Below, piece after piece: positions 25,417-38,300 of a stretch of 64,000 nt of DNA; the stretch's first letter is position 1; every line of letters starts with the position of its first letter. The position numbers and the translations under genes were made by a program. Origin of the DNA: Pyxicephalus adspersus (taxonomy: Eukaryota > Chordata > Amphibia > Anura > Pyxicephalidae); NCBI RefSeq assembly GCF_032062135.1, contig NC_092859.1, positions 106,317,547 to 106,381,546 on the forward strand, given 5' to 3'. The notes beneath the pieces were generated by a model. That model saw only the letters and a list, made by a program, of their open reading frames with translations, had not been told where the DNA came from and did not search any database.

Positions 25417-25756
25417 CAGCAGTCGGCAACCAGTGGTCCGTGAGAAAATTTTGGGGGGCTGTGGCTCTGGCCGGCGCACCCCAGAGCGAGGTCAGAAGAA
25501 GGACGCCGCTGGGAGGACGTATGGGCCAGAGCCACGGACCATGTCCCCTGTGCAGTTCCTAGGCTCGGGCAATGGGTGGGCTGTGTCCCTGAAGATAACC
25601 TGCCCATTCTCCCATCGCAGGCTTCGATCAGCGATGGGAGAGTGGGCAGGGTTATGTTATAATGATATCACTCTGGGGGAAGTTTCTCCCCCTTTGAGTG
25701 ACACCCGGTTCCCTGTGCATGCGCGGTTAGGTACCGGTGATTTTAATGGTCCACTG
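25417..25756 (+). mobile_element. hAT non-autonomous element with 8-bp target duplication
   Basis: The element starts CAGCAGTCGGCAACCAGTGG and ends GGTCCACTG, the CAG...CTG pattern of hAT termini. GTTTAGAA occurs immediately before it (25409-25416) and immediately after it (25757-25764), an exact 8-bp target duplication as expected for hAT. At 340 bp it is far too short for a transposase. It shares internal blocks with the reversed copy at 7593-7967. The 109-codon open frame here has no recognisable domain and is a by-product of the GC-rich repeat. Confidence 0.87.
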
Positions 25757-26076
25757 GTTTAGAACACAGGTATTACTGGACCTCTGCTAATTTTTAAAGT
25801 GCTGGACAGCTGACAATTTAAAGCAGTGGTATTCTGACAGGCAGTGCTTCAGAAATTACAGATAGTCACAAAGCTTGCCCACCCCTTTCCTACCTCCTAC
25901 ACATCTCATTGTGGTGCATTAGCAGCGCTGTTCCTGAAAGTGACAATTGTTTGTGGGCATGCAGGTGCTTTTTCCCTTCTGGAGGAAGAACTGCAAGCCA
26001 CATCAAACACACGGGCAATGCAAGTTCAAAAAAAGTAAAAGACATTTTTTTTTCAAGTTTGCCATTATTGTGCTGT

Positions 26077-26368
26077 GGGCAGCATGGTGGCTCAGAGGTA
26101 ATTGCTCTGGCCTTTGCAGCGCTAAGTTTGCAGGTTCTCCCCATAATTGCGTGCGTTTCCTCCAGGTTCTCCAGTTTCCTCCCACATCCCAAAAACATGA
26201 AGTTAGGTTAACTGGCTACCTTCCAAAATTGACTGACTATGGTAGGGACATTGGATTGGGAGCCCCTTTGAGGGACAGCTAGTTACACGACTATGGACTT
26301 TGTACAGGACTGCAAAATATGTTGGCGCTATATAAATACTGTGTAAAAATAATATTAATTAATAATTG
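26077..26368 (+). mobile_element. tRNA-like SINE copy
   Basis: The head GCAGCATGGTGGCTCAGAGG contains a pol III A-box-like core (TGGCTCAGAGG). The body includes GGTTCTCCCC, TTTCCTCCCACATCCC, ACTATGGTAGGGACATT and GCCCCTTTGAGGGACAG. The tail GGCGCTATATAAATACTG and an AAT-rich end resemble an L2/CR1-type 3' tail. The same family is present reversed at 50771-51117, where a B box is still clear. It was probably mobilised in trans by a LINE; the exact family name is not known to me. Confidence 0.8.
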
Positions 26369-27224
26369 TGCTACTTGATGCAGTTAAATTTTATGCCAAT
26401 TTTTATACCCATTATTGTCTATTATCACAGATTGGATAGAACAGTCAGATAACAGGACAACTTGCTACCGAATCTATTTAAACACTTTACTTCAAAAAAA
26501 AGTAAATATAGACTAGCCTAAACATCAATAGCACAGACATTAAACCCTAAGTGAAAATAAATGAATACTAGTAATTTAAATATATGATTGATTTGGAGTT
26601 ATTTTGAAGAGTATCCTGAAAGCTTCCCATGCAGTAACATACAAGAGATGAGCTATGACAGTCTGGCACAGCGGTACTGTGAGAAACACATACAAATACA
26701 TTAATATTTTACACTCAGGTCTTTCCATGGTTTAAATAAACAATGAGAGCAAAGCCTACAACTAGGCATGTTCAGTAAACAGAAATACAACCCCGCTGCA
26801 CAGGAATGTATATTTAGCCGATTTATTATTTAAAGCACATCGTCTACATATTCTTATCAATATGTCAGCTGCAGTGTTTAAACTTTCCCTTTAGTCTAAA
26901 TTGAACTGGTTGGATGGACTTATAAATAAACTATTGTACAATATTGTGCATGTGTCTGTTGTGGTTACAGCCAGTGTCTAGTCTAGCAATATTCATTCTT
27001 GATGGTCTAACTATGATCAAGATTTTGTTACATGAACAAAACTGTTAAAACATATATGGAAAGTAGAAGGAACTGCAAACATTTTTTTTTTCTAATTTGG
27101 CAACATTTTTTTTGCTGAGTATCAATTCACATGGATCACAATCTACATTTAGGATCCAATATTACTAATAATAAAAAACCTAGATATAAAAGGCAACATA
27201 CCAACATAGTATGAAGGCTTGGAT

Positions 27225-27400
27225 GTTTTAAATGTGGCCCTAAAACACTATGGTAGTGGGTTCATGTCCCATCAGAGCAGTTTTTATGCTCTTTTTGTGT
27301 TTGTGTGGTGCTTTGCCTTCCTACCACAAGCATAACAGTAGGTTAATTACCTTCCAAATTGGGCTCTAGAAAGAATGAATAACTGTTTCTGTATGACTGG
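27225..27400 (+). mobile_element. Decayed SINE-like copy
   Basis: GTGGGTTCATGTCCCATC (a B-box-like segment), then TTCCTACCACAAGCATAACAG, GTAGGTTAATTACCTTCC and AATTGGGCTCTAG follow the order of the tRNA-like SINE at 26077. Similarity is partial and the limits are uncertain; a short GTAGTAGTGGTAGTAG run follows it. Confidence 0.5.
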
Positions 27401-27572
27401 TAGTCGTAGTAGTAGTGGTAGTAGTCATGATGGTGAAATTGGAAATTCAATTAGTATTGCTTCATCTAAATGCTTGCATCTGTTTGACCTGAAAAGAACC
27501 ATACAATCCAGGGACACAAGCAACAGTGATTTGTGAGCTGTAAGACTTTCCCCAGCAAGGTAATTCACCGGC

Positions 27573-27688
27573 AATCCTCCTTAGGACGATCAAATAAAGG
27601 GCCACCTCCTTAGGACGATCAAATAAAGGGCCACCTCCTTAGGACGATCAAATAAAGGGCCACCTCCTTAGGACGATCAAATAAAGGG
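27573..27688 (+). repeat. 29-bp minisatellite, four copies
   Basis: The period-29 unit contains CTCCTTAGGACGATCAAATA and then AAGGGCCAC. Four consecutive units occur (starting 27573, 27602, 27631 and 27660); the last three are identical apart from the final bases, and the first differs in its opening bases. A run of C follows at 27692-27700. It is a likely variable-number tandem repeat. Confidence 0.95.
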
Positions 27689-27789
27689 CAACCCCCCCCC
27701 TTCCAGCACGGCTCCTGGCAAGGTAATTCAGCTCTGTCACAGCACTGGGTACCCATGCCGGAGAGCCTGACTGGAGTAAAGTCAAGGGT

Positions 27790-27850
27790 GACTTTTTAGC
27801 ACATTTTTGGTGCTGAAAAAGTTGACTTATACTCGGATATATACGGTACA
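27790..27850. mobile_element. DNA-element terminus (TATATACGGTA type)
   Basis: TTTTTAGCAC followed by GTGCTGAAAAAGTTGACTTA and CGGATATATACGGTA is a recurrent vertebrate repeat end, known to me as the reverse complement of TACCGTATATA..., where the element terminates. The minisatellite just before it may be an expansion within the same element. The superfamily is not certain. Confidence 0.5.
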
Positions 27851-30800
27851 CTGCTCTGTTAGTATTAGGATATGGCCACTTACCTTCTAAACAGCTATCT
27901 TATTTACAAATACATAAAGAATTGAGTGTTGATATATTAATATAAAACATGACAAACTTAACAAAAAAAAGGCAAAACAATTCCTCTGCTGTGCTGAGCT
28001 ATTATAAGTAGCCTTTCATAAATTAGATTAGTAATAAACACATCACTCTTGGAGTCTACATTGATACATTAAACACAAAAAGCATTGGTATACCAGGTCT
28101 TACATGAAAAGAACAATGGTTTAGCTATTTCAAGCAGACTACATGGACAGTTAGGAAAATAAAGTCTATCCATCTGTCAAACATCTGCCACACACAGAGA
28201 GATTCAAACAAAATGTAGGAATGTTTATATAGATCCCATGCATTATTTTCTCAAAAGAAACTCTATATTTGCTTCCTTTTTGGCTAGCACAGGAGAGCAA
28301 AAATCTAAGCAAATTGCATATGCTAGTAATTGAAGAGTCTTTCGCAGAAAGACAATATATCTTTAGCATACCATCTCTTCTGCTTTAAACAAAGTATGAA
28401 CTGAGCACATCCTTTATTACAAAATGCTTTCTGTATGACTGTTTAACTCTTTCCATGTGATGGCCAACAGAAATCATATGCCTTTATTATAGACTGATTT
28501 ATCATTGACATTTTTTCATGGAAATCAGCTACAGCCTCACATTATTCTGCTATGCTATTTCTCAATTGCATGTCAGGACTCAATGGATTGAAGGATATCA
28601 CAAAAATTTACATTTAGCAATAAATAATCGGAAAGTAAACCCAGTTTTTTTTTGTTATTTGTTTGGAAGTAAAAAAAATAACCCTTTTATAAAGTTTGGG
28701 CTGGAAATTTGATCTCTCTAACATGTCTGTGTGTTCAGGATGTGATAGGGATAGCTTTCACATAACATATATCCTAGTATTTCACTTAGATAAATGACAT
28801 TTCATTCCTGACTAAAAATAATGGAATGTCTTTCCAATTACATTTTTCTTCAGTTATAGGAGCATTTCAGTCAACTTCCAGAAGCTCAGGTTATGTCCAT
28901 CTGGCATTTCTTTGTTGTAAATATGAGCTTCAGAAGTTCAGTTACTTTCCATCTGTTATAATAATGTAATCAGGAACATAGATATTGAATATGTCTAATT
29001 TACTTAGGAGTTCATAGTGTGGTAGGATTGATGTTTTTTTTTGTGCTAACTAAAATATTATGAGTTGTTGGACTGATAGAAAAGTATTTGGAAGACTTAA
29101 TTAACAATGAAATATCACATTAACATTTTTTCCAACAGGGCTAAAAAAAGGAAAAAAGGACCAAAACTAATATTTCTATCACTACTGCTCCATTGGAGGA
29201 TTTTTCATGCTTAGTGCCCTTTCATTTTAACCACCTAACAATTCCTACTGATCATTCAACATACTTGCTTCAATGGCCAAAGGAGAGAGGAATAACTTCC
29301 TAATAACGAGGACATCCCATATTGGACATCAAAAGCCAGACTTTTGGCCCACAAGGCAAGAGTTCCTATGGTCAGATTTTTTTCATCCTTTAAAACGGAT
29401 TTTCAGTTTCATTTATAAATAATATACTACTTTATTGTATAATATTGGCAAATATTTGCAGTATAGTGCTGAATACAAATGCTCAACTTGTGAACATAAG
29501 TAACATTTCTGATTCACTGTATTAGAGAAAGGTAACCACAAGGTTTATATATCTAATCTGCAAAATCGGTGGGCGTTGCATAAGCAGTCTGCAGTCAGTG
29601 TTAACATTTACTGATTAGTGAATCTTTTCCAGGATGCGTTTTATCATACTAAAAGATCAACACTGAAGATGAAATGGAGCAAACCTCAGTTAATCTGAAA
29701 TGTTATCATTAAAGCGCCAGCCAAGAAACATAAACATCAGTTCATCCAAATGGCAACATTTTGTTTCACAAGCAAATGGTTTGAAATGTGGAATTTTCAA
29801 CAATATATGTTTTAAGTTAGAAAGAATACAGAATGACTGTTAAAAGTTCATATTGCTTACATAAACAAGCAGCAGATGTCTGGTTTTAAAAACAAAGGCT
29901 TTTCCTAGGCTATGTAGGGCCTAATGCCACCTCTCCTTGTCCTTTTTCATCCTATGGTCATGTTGCTTCTATGGCTAGCCAGGAAGCAAAGGTGGAAATT
30001 GATTAGTAGACTGCATTATGTGAACAGAAGCAACACTCTTTGAAAATTTCTCTACCAACCCTCCAGCAAGACAGTTTAAAAGATAACATACAATTGAATT
30101 AGAAAAAGATGCATCCAAATATTTTCTGGCTTAATGCGTAAATCTTTCTTAGGAGAAACAATGAGGCTGCCATTACTGATGTCTCATTCTGCAAATGTTG
30201 GTTGCTTGGGTTCTATTATACTTAGCTGTTATATATGATACCTCTGATATAGGAAATTCTGCATATTAGGCCCTGTATATTATAGGCCATCCACTTTACA
30301 GATATATATTCAAAGAATATTCAAATAAATTTACATACATATTTACAAACATAGCGTACACCATAACGAAAGACCAACAGTGTTCGTAATAGCAATTCTA
30401 CTTTACATTCATCAAATAAAAGAAAACATCCCTGAAGGGCTAACATAGGGTTTAGTGATTTCAATGATTTACCCCCTGTGAATAAAAAAAAATTATGTAG
30501 TGTATTTTGCTCTCAGGAAGTACCAATAACAGCTGGCTAAGAACTATTGGTGCCCACCCATCCAGAGAACAGCATTGGGAAGAAACATTAGAGTGATCAT
30601 GAGACAAGATGTCGTTATAGATTTATATGTATTGTAGTACAGTTTTTTCACAACTAGTGGTGACTGCAAATTATATGTGGATTTCTAAATTATTTTAGAA
30701 GAAGAACATGACTATTAGAACAGATAGATAGGGCTCCTAGTCTGAACTCCAGAGGAAGCCAGCTCTGAAAAAAATGTGTAGGGAAGGACTAAGAGGTGTT

Positions 30801-33300
30801 ATTGCCTTGGTGGTTGGGCTTCTTTTTTTGGTATCAGTGTTTTAGATATAATGGTGGTTGTACGGATTATAGGGCAATAAAGAGAGAAATTATTTATCAT
30901 GGTCACTTTTGGGAAGATCTTTTGTTTTGGTGTTGGCGAGTATGATATGCAGTGAAAGACAGGATATGATTAAGGTTTGTAGCTCTCCAGGTAAAAAATA
31001 TGTAATTTCTCCATACAGTTTATGGTGATAAATTCTTAGCCCTCTCAGCTATTCTATATCTTTAGATCAGAGTAAGTGCTCGTATATCCAGGTTCCCATT
31101 ATGCATCCACGGCCAGTCTTACATTTAGCTTTAGTCTTGGAACACACATATCTGCAACGGATATGCCTTTTAGATTCAATGCTTCTTTGTTACACATACT
31201 AACAACACTAGTTTTGTGGTTGGGCGATTCCATATAGGATTCTTGAGAATTTGTCCATCCACACCTACAGTATCTAGATGAATGAATCACTCTGCACTGT
31301 GTGACACCTGTCCCTCACATAGGAACTCAACATTCCCTTAAAGGAGGACAAAAGCTAATAGGACACAGCTTGTAGCTCCACAACATGAGCATTTGTATAC
31401 ACAAGGAAATTAGCAAATAGCCCACCAAAGAAGAGGTGTCAAAATAAAACAAAACAGTCTAATAATTATCTTTCATTAACCAAAAGGATAAAGAAAAAAA
31501 TAATTTAGAAAACACATTGTGACAGTTAAATCTGAGGAAAACTTAGTATACCAGCTAAGCAAATCAGTTTTGTTGGTAAGATTTCATTTCATTATTGTGG
31601 CTCATTCATTTTAAATATGTCTTGATTTTTTTTAATTGCAGTGGACTACAGCACACATTTTTAATTATAGTGTGATCTGTAAATATGTTGGGATACCTTT
31701 CAAAATAATATCGCCACAATGAACTACAGTGCACCTAAACAAAGTGCAAATGTATGAACTGCCTTTTTATTTGGAAAAAATAGTGGGTTGTGTAATCTGT
31801 TAAAAACCCTGATCTGCATACTTCTTCCAGGTCATTAGCTCAGAAAAAAACTGACCAACATGACTTCCAGGCAAATATTATTTTCTAAATAAGAGGTCAG
31901 CAATGGAAACTGCTTTATTTCATGTTCCATGAAAATCCAACGTTGCCCACCTATTTAACAAAACAAAAAACAAAACTCTGTGTTGGTTCTGAACAAGGAG
32001 GTACAATCCCTTTGTTCAGCCCTGTTACTTTACAGCTATGCAATCAAACATAAAAAAGAAATTTTCTAACAGGAATCTAATAGATCAGCTGAGAATAAAA
32101 AAGTTCCATAAAATCCAATGGAAACCAAAAGACCTATACCAAACATGGTGTGTGATTATTATTATTTGTACTCCATATGGCCTATTATTATTGCATAGTT
32201 TTGTAAAATACAATTTACATCTAAGAATATATGCCAAAGAATCAAGGGTCAAAAATGTTTTTAGTACATGTAGTAAATGTTTACAATAGAACATTTAACA
32301 GACCAACCATGAATAAAATAGAAGTTTATTGTCAGGTCTTACATACATTTTAAATTGGAATGCTTTTGCTTTTCATTGTCAAATTTATAACTACAGCTTA
32401 ATTTATAAAAAGGTAATCAACCAAGTGCTGTCTGGGATTTTCACAAAACTGGTCTGTGCATTAAGTACATTGCTATTATTGCTATAAGAAATCTTACCCT
32501 CACAGAATGTGAGGAATTTTATATTTAACTCACAGTCTGTTTGGAGAGTAGCCAGAACAATCACTTGAATCAGATTTAAATGCAATTCAATTAAAAGAAT
32601 TTGATCTTGCTTAAAATAATGGAAACAATCCCTTTTGAAAAATCAAAGAAAAGTGCGGGCAAAGTCTTTGGAAATGCTTTACAAATTGAGAATAGATGAC
32701 AAATTAGATATACACACAGGAATAAGACATTGCATGCATTATAAACAAAAACTCACTCAGGATAATACAAAGGAGTAAGAAAACAGAATGCAATGACAGC
32801 AATTGCTAGCCTAAAATTCTATGTTTGGCAAGCATACTTCACATTTTTAGAATATTAACATTGAAACCGTGAGTAATAAAATAAGGACTGGTGATATATT
32901 CTCTGGTGTCAGCCCTCTCTTTGTATATCCGCACTACACGGCATTTTCTAACAAACAGTCTCCTGGGGCTGTTGACACTGGCCAATCTGTCAACACTTAG
33001 ATGACTGTGCAATGACAGCTGAAGTACTGCTAACCTGCCTCTCTAACACTTCAGCACTTTAATTTCATCCCCCTAGCCCTTAGTGAGGCAATCTGACTTC
33101 CTCTGTATATTTAGAGGTGGGATGATAGGTAAGAGCTTAAATCTGGAAAAAGCATTCCAACTCCATATGAACTGTGATATGTTATAAAGGGATCTCAATG
33201 ATACAGAGAGCTATGTGCTCTGACAACAGTCATCATTTAGGCAATACAGTGTTAACATATGTATGCAGCAATCCAAGATATCTTCTCATAGTTCACATTT

Positions 33301-33342
33301 AATTAGTGTTACTATAGGGTAAATAGTGTTACTATAGGGTAA
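33301..33342. repeat. 20-bp tandem duplication
   Basis: TAGTGTTACTATAGGGTAA occurs twice in direct succession with a period of 20 bp. It is a local duplication with no evident function. Confidence 0.85.
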
Positions 33343-34660
33343 TCCACTTTTTACTTGTTATTACCTTTTATTAAAATGCCTGTTCAAGATCAGCATACAT
33401 TTTATTGTAGAGTGCAACCAGGCAAGCAATCTGTGCAACTTCAAATAATTGGAGGAGTATGCTTTACAAAGATGAAGATACTTTGACGTTGACATAATCT
33501 TGAAAAAGAAAAATGCCAAGACTAAAGTCAAGTGCATTAAGTCTCCTTGAACATTGCCATAAGTCACCCTGAATTTCATCAGTCTGGACTTGCCTTGCCC
33601 TAAGGTCAGGGTTCTTGAAGTAATGTAAGGCATTTAAAAATTCACGAAGCAAAGAAAAGAACAATGTGTAATGTGAAATAACCTGGAGCAAACAGAATTC
33701 ATCTTTTAATGAAATGTCTTTAGAAAACAAACATCTGATTGGTTGCTTTAGGTCACATCGCATTCCTAATCCTTTCACTTGTTCATTACATAAGGGTGGC
33801 TATCAAGTGCCCAGGTATAGTGATGCTACAGAACGAAGAAACTTTAACTTGTAAGCCATGTGGATGTTAAAGTGATAACCAGTTCTTTGACTTCGTGTCA
33901 CTACAAAATAAAACACTGAAATCAGATATAATGAAAGAGGACAGATACAACAATGCTTCATAATGATACACACAGACTGACACAAACCAACTGATAAAGA
34001 AAAACTGTACATTTTAAGAATGTCTTGGATTTCATTCCAAATTATGTCAGTGGTTTTAAAGAAAGAAAAATCTATCCAAGAAGTTGGCAGTGGAAAAGAA
34101 TGCAGCACATCCTGCCATCTGGAAGACACCCAACGTTCTAGCAAAAGACTTTTAACAGAGTGAACATGACACTGGTTTATTGATGCTATGGAGCACATTA
34201 ATATTTTTGTGTACAGTCAGGTGCTAACTATGAATACCACACTTCATTCACAATCGTTTTCAGGAAATGCAGACGTTTAACATTTTCAGTTGCTGAATCA
34301 GATGCCAAAAATTTGCATTACCATTACTGATGGATAGATTAGTAAATTTTACTGCGTTGTCTGCATTTGAACATTTCTGGAGCACATTTTCACGCTATTA
34401 TTCATACACCATTTGTCAGTATTGTGCTAATTACTGTGTGTCTGTGTTGTCCAAAATTTCAGGGGTGGTTATATGGAGCACATGCTGCTCTAATTCTAAT
34501 GTGTTATCCTCCTAAACCAACCATATGTGAGAAGCTGTGGCCAATATATACAGCAAGCTTTTTTATTGACAACAAGATCCTTGTGATACCACTCAAATTT
34601 AACATATATTATGGTAAATATTTTGTTTACACGAAGATAGATGTTCTCATTCTTGTTTAA

Positions 34661-34920
34661 AGTGAACCTTTACAGTAAAATACCACCACCCCAAAAAACA
34701 GATTGTTACCTTTGTTAGATTGGGAGGCTTCTTTTGAGCTGGTCTCTGATTTTGTTTTAATTCACTATCTCTGTCCTGACTTTGTGTAACTAACTGGCAT
34801 CTCCCCATTCTAACTGACCGTTGAGAGAGTCTCATTTGACTGTGCAATGACAGACAAGGAAACTAATTTAGAGAGGGGCACAAAGAAGCCTATTCTTGTT
34901 TCTGCTGAACTCTAAGCAGG
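34661..34920. mobile_element. Possible TTAA-type element end
   Basis: TTAA at 34657-34660 is followed by AGTGAACCTTTACAG. This resembles the AGTGAACCTACCAC terminus of the element at 62983-63307 read on the other strand. No matching right end was located, so this may be a truncated copy or chance; the end coordinate is nominal. Confidence 0.3.
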
Positions 34921-35008
34921 TAAAGGACACACAAATAAATACAACTAAGAAACAATTGTTACATTACTACTAGCTTGATTTTGTCCCATTTTATTTGGCT
35001 AACACTTT

Positions 35009-35118
35009 AGGCCTGATTTATTAATGCACTCCAAGGCTGGAGAGGTTACACTTTCATCAATGAAGCTGGGTGATCCAGCAAACCTGGAATGAACTCCTAA
35101 TAGTCATTTGCTATTAAT
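35009..35118. mobile_element. Fold-back MITE, half copy
   Basis: AGGCCTGATTTATTAATGC, then CTCCAAGGCTGGAGAGG, CACTTTCATCAATGAAGC and GGGTGATCCAGCAAACC match the left half of the fold-back at 895-1116. The mirror half is absent; an AT-rich stretch follows instead. Confidence 0.72.
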
Positions 35119-35230
35119 CAAATTTTTTTAATTTTGTTTTTATTTATTTATTTTTTTAACTGCTTTTAAAATAACACAGAACTTCAAAACCCTATGTAAT
35201 GTCAGAAAAATAGCGTAATAAAACATAAAT

Positions 35231-35380
35231 ACTATTGTATGTTAATTCTCTCACCTCCTATTTGTAAATGCCTGTCATTTGCCATCTCTATTTCATGTAC
35301 AGCACTGCCTAATATGTTGGTGCTTTTTTGAATACAGTTTATTATTAATAATAATATAAATAATAACAACAATAATACAA
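35231..35380 (+). mobile_element. L2/CR1-like 3' end, decayed
   Basis: CTATTGTATGTTAATTCTC, CACCTCCTATTTGTAAATGC, TGTACAGCACTGCCTAATA and TGTTGGTGCTT, with a TTATTAATAATAAT tail, parallel the better copy at 55650-55860. An internal deletion has removed the GTAAGCTCTACGGGGC part. Family assignment is by resemblance of the tail. Confidence 0.6.
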
Positions 35381-38300
35381 AACTGATAGGGTCTCAATAT
35401 TTCCAACAGTCATACCCAAAACACTAAACTTTAAGATATTGTGTGCTTGCTGAATGTCTCACAGTTATTATGTAGGCTCTGTTAATAGTTAACATGATTT
35501 GGAATTTATAGTGCTGCAGTTACAATACATTTTAATGGGCTTTTGTCTGCAACCAGTTTTACATTGTCCTATACAAGTAAATAATTAAATATAAAAAAAA
35601 ATATCCAAGTTACCACTTTTTTAGAGAAACAAAAACACTGCATGAAGAATTTATGTCTCCGGAGGAAAACTTTCATAAGTAGTAAGTCATTATTGGTTGG
35701 AGGGGGCAGTATTACTTCAGAAGTCTGGCAATTGTGGATAAATTCCGGAAGCCTAAGGTGAAGCTAAATATTTATCTCCAGACACAAGGAACACTCGTTA
35801 AATCATCAATCAAGGTTGTTGGTAGGTTTATGAGGTCTTTGAGCTGGATAATGCATATACATTGACCTTTCTATTTAAGGTCTACCACACTACTTAGACT
35901 ACTGACATAAGTACAATACCTGTAAAACACTGTAGCTGCTCTCGACACATAATAGGATATCCAAATGTGTAACTTCCTACTTAGGACAGTCAGAGAGAGG
36001 CTAGTACAAATCATGGTGCTAATGGGGCTTGCATTGTCAAAACTTTGATTTTACTGTTTTTCTTTCCTTTCTGGAAGCTGTGAAGAAGCCCTGCCAAAGT
36101 CATCAGTATTCCAAGTATGTGCCCATTAAAAATACTTTCAAACTTCTAACCCAAGGAATATTACAAGCCTATTCACATTATTTTACACCAAAAGCTGAAG
36201 TTGAATGCTGTACCTTATGTCATGGTACAATGCTACAGAATGTAATGATACATGGTTTAAATTTGAGGCTACGGAGATACCTTTAGGTCCTAAAAAATGT
36301 TTATGGATGAATATATTAAAATTGTTCCAGACATCAGCCAGAATTTAAATGTGAGAGGACAAAATAGGGAAGGTTATTTTCAAATTGGGCAAAGTTATTT
36401 AATTAAACAAGGAGAAAAAAGCAAAAGGAAATGGGAGAATGGAGGTAAACCGACTGAACCTCAAAAAACAAGATACATTGGGAGGGCATGAGCATGATTG
36501 GAGAACACTAAAATCAATAGGATTGGAATATTTTAGAAGTGCAAAACAAGTTGTATATGACTAACTACTACTAGCTATATAATGACCTTAATAAGTAATA
36601 AGAACCTTATACAGAAATGAGGAGGACAAGATTGCTGAATTGTGTAATTCCATATAAGTGGCGGCCTCTTTCTCTTACCTATTGTTTCCAGTCTTTAAAT
36701 TTTCTTACATCTGTAGAAAGTTTTTATGAATTAATTTACTTGTCGACTCTCATATAACTGCCATAATGTACAGTGGCACTGCAGATGATAGTACTATAAA
36801 GAATCATAACGGCTTAAAAGAAACTTCCATAAACATGAGCTTTTGGACAATGTGAGCATGCTTACGTAGACCTATGCAGTCACAACAGCAGAACACAGCC
36901 AGACATATCTGGCACCAGCCTAATTCACATGAATCAATAACAAATCCTGTAGCCTAAACATGGGAACTGCCAATCTGGCTAAAACCAGCTATACAAGGCA
37001 ATAAGTGTTATAAGTCCATGTGCACCTTTAGTAAACTATACTGGATAATGCCAACATTCTATTGTCATTTGTGATGAAAGCTAAATACCAAACAAACACA
37101 AAAGACTCTTTATTGCAACTTTGTATTCATGAATAGATCAATTATTTTTAAAAGTTCAAAAAAAAAAAAAAGTATCCCTATGTCATGATCACTCTCCTGA
37201 ACTCCTCTATACAGTAAAGTTGAGACTGTGAGAGGGACGAGTACTAAGAACCATTCAGTACTGCAGGGCTAACTAGGAGAAAAGAGGAAAGAGCAGACTG
37301 GCAGAAAGATCAGTGGCAGGCTGGAGCTAGAGAAAAGATTTGTGTTACTGTACTGCACCTGAGAAAACTCGGCTCTCCTGTCCAGCCAGAGAGGGTTTCG
37401 CTGTGTAAAATACCAAATATTGGATGGACAAAAATACAGCTCCAGCCAATGTGGAGAGGGATGGCCTCTCCTAATATAAGGATATAATTCGGATGCCTGT
37501 GCAGGCTGGTGAGCACACCTAACCCTTTGTAATGGTGCACAGAACAAAGACGTGAAAGCTGCACAATTCTGGAGAAACAACATTGCAAGTCTTCCCTGCT
37601 GGACACAATGGCTATAGATATGTGAACAATATGTTTAAGTAAAAGGAAACAAAATCACTTTGCAGTACCCAATACATTAGTAATCTGGCAAAAATTTTAA
37701 ATCTTATTATAATGCAAATATTTTTGCTGCTGTTGTATTTTTTTTTTTTTTTGCTAGAATACCACCTAGTTCAAATAATATTTTATCTGAGACCGTTCAA
37801 ATAATCAGGGTTGCAAGTAAGTAAAACAGATGTCTCCTTCTTTGTTAACGTATTAGTGGTTTATTACAGGAACAATAAGGGCTTAAGGTCAGACATTTGT
37901 TTTTTGTTCTGACCTAGAGATCAAAGACATATATTCTATTTCTTAGTTTGCAGGCAAAAGTTTTCTTTATGAACTTTGCACTTGAAGTCGAACAGTAATG
38001 CATTATGCACATAACCTTTTTGCTAATTGTGTCATGAGGAACACATCAGGGATATGTAATGGTACTTTGTATTTAGATGGTTTATTATACTTAAGCCACT
38101 AGAATAACCTTTTTAAGAAGACTATGCGTTTGAAAGCAACAAACAATTTGATCAGTATTAATACCTCAGCTGTTTAAAATAAACAAAAAAAGGAGTCTAA
38201 CCCAGCCTAATGTATGTTGCCAGTTATATTCTTCTCCCACTAAAACACATCAACTTTGCTGAAAATGCACATCAAGTAACACAATCCCATTCATCTAATG

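Noticed and set aside
25368..26282. Cluster of 60-111 codon frames on both strands
   Set aside because: They fall within the hAT element and the SINE-like copy; no conserved protein is encoded.
33803..34198. 131-codon open frame on the minus strand in intron 3
   Set aside because: No domain and no splice sites in a frame compatible with SEMA3A, whose exons 3 and 4 already join directly in phase 0.
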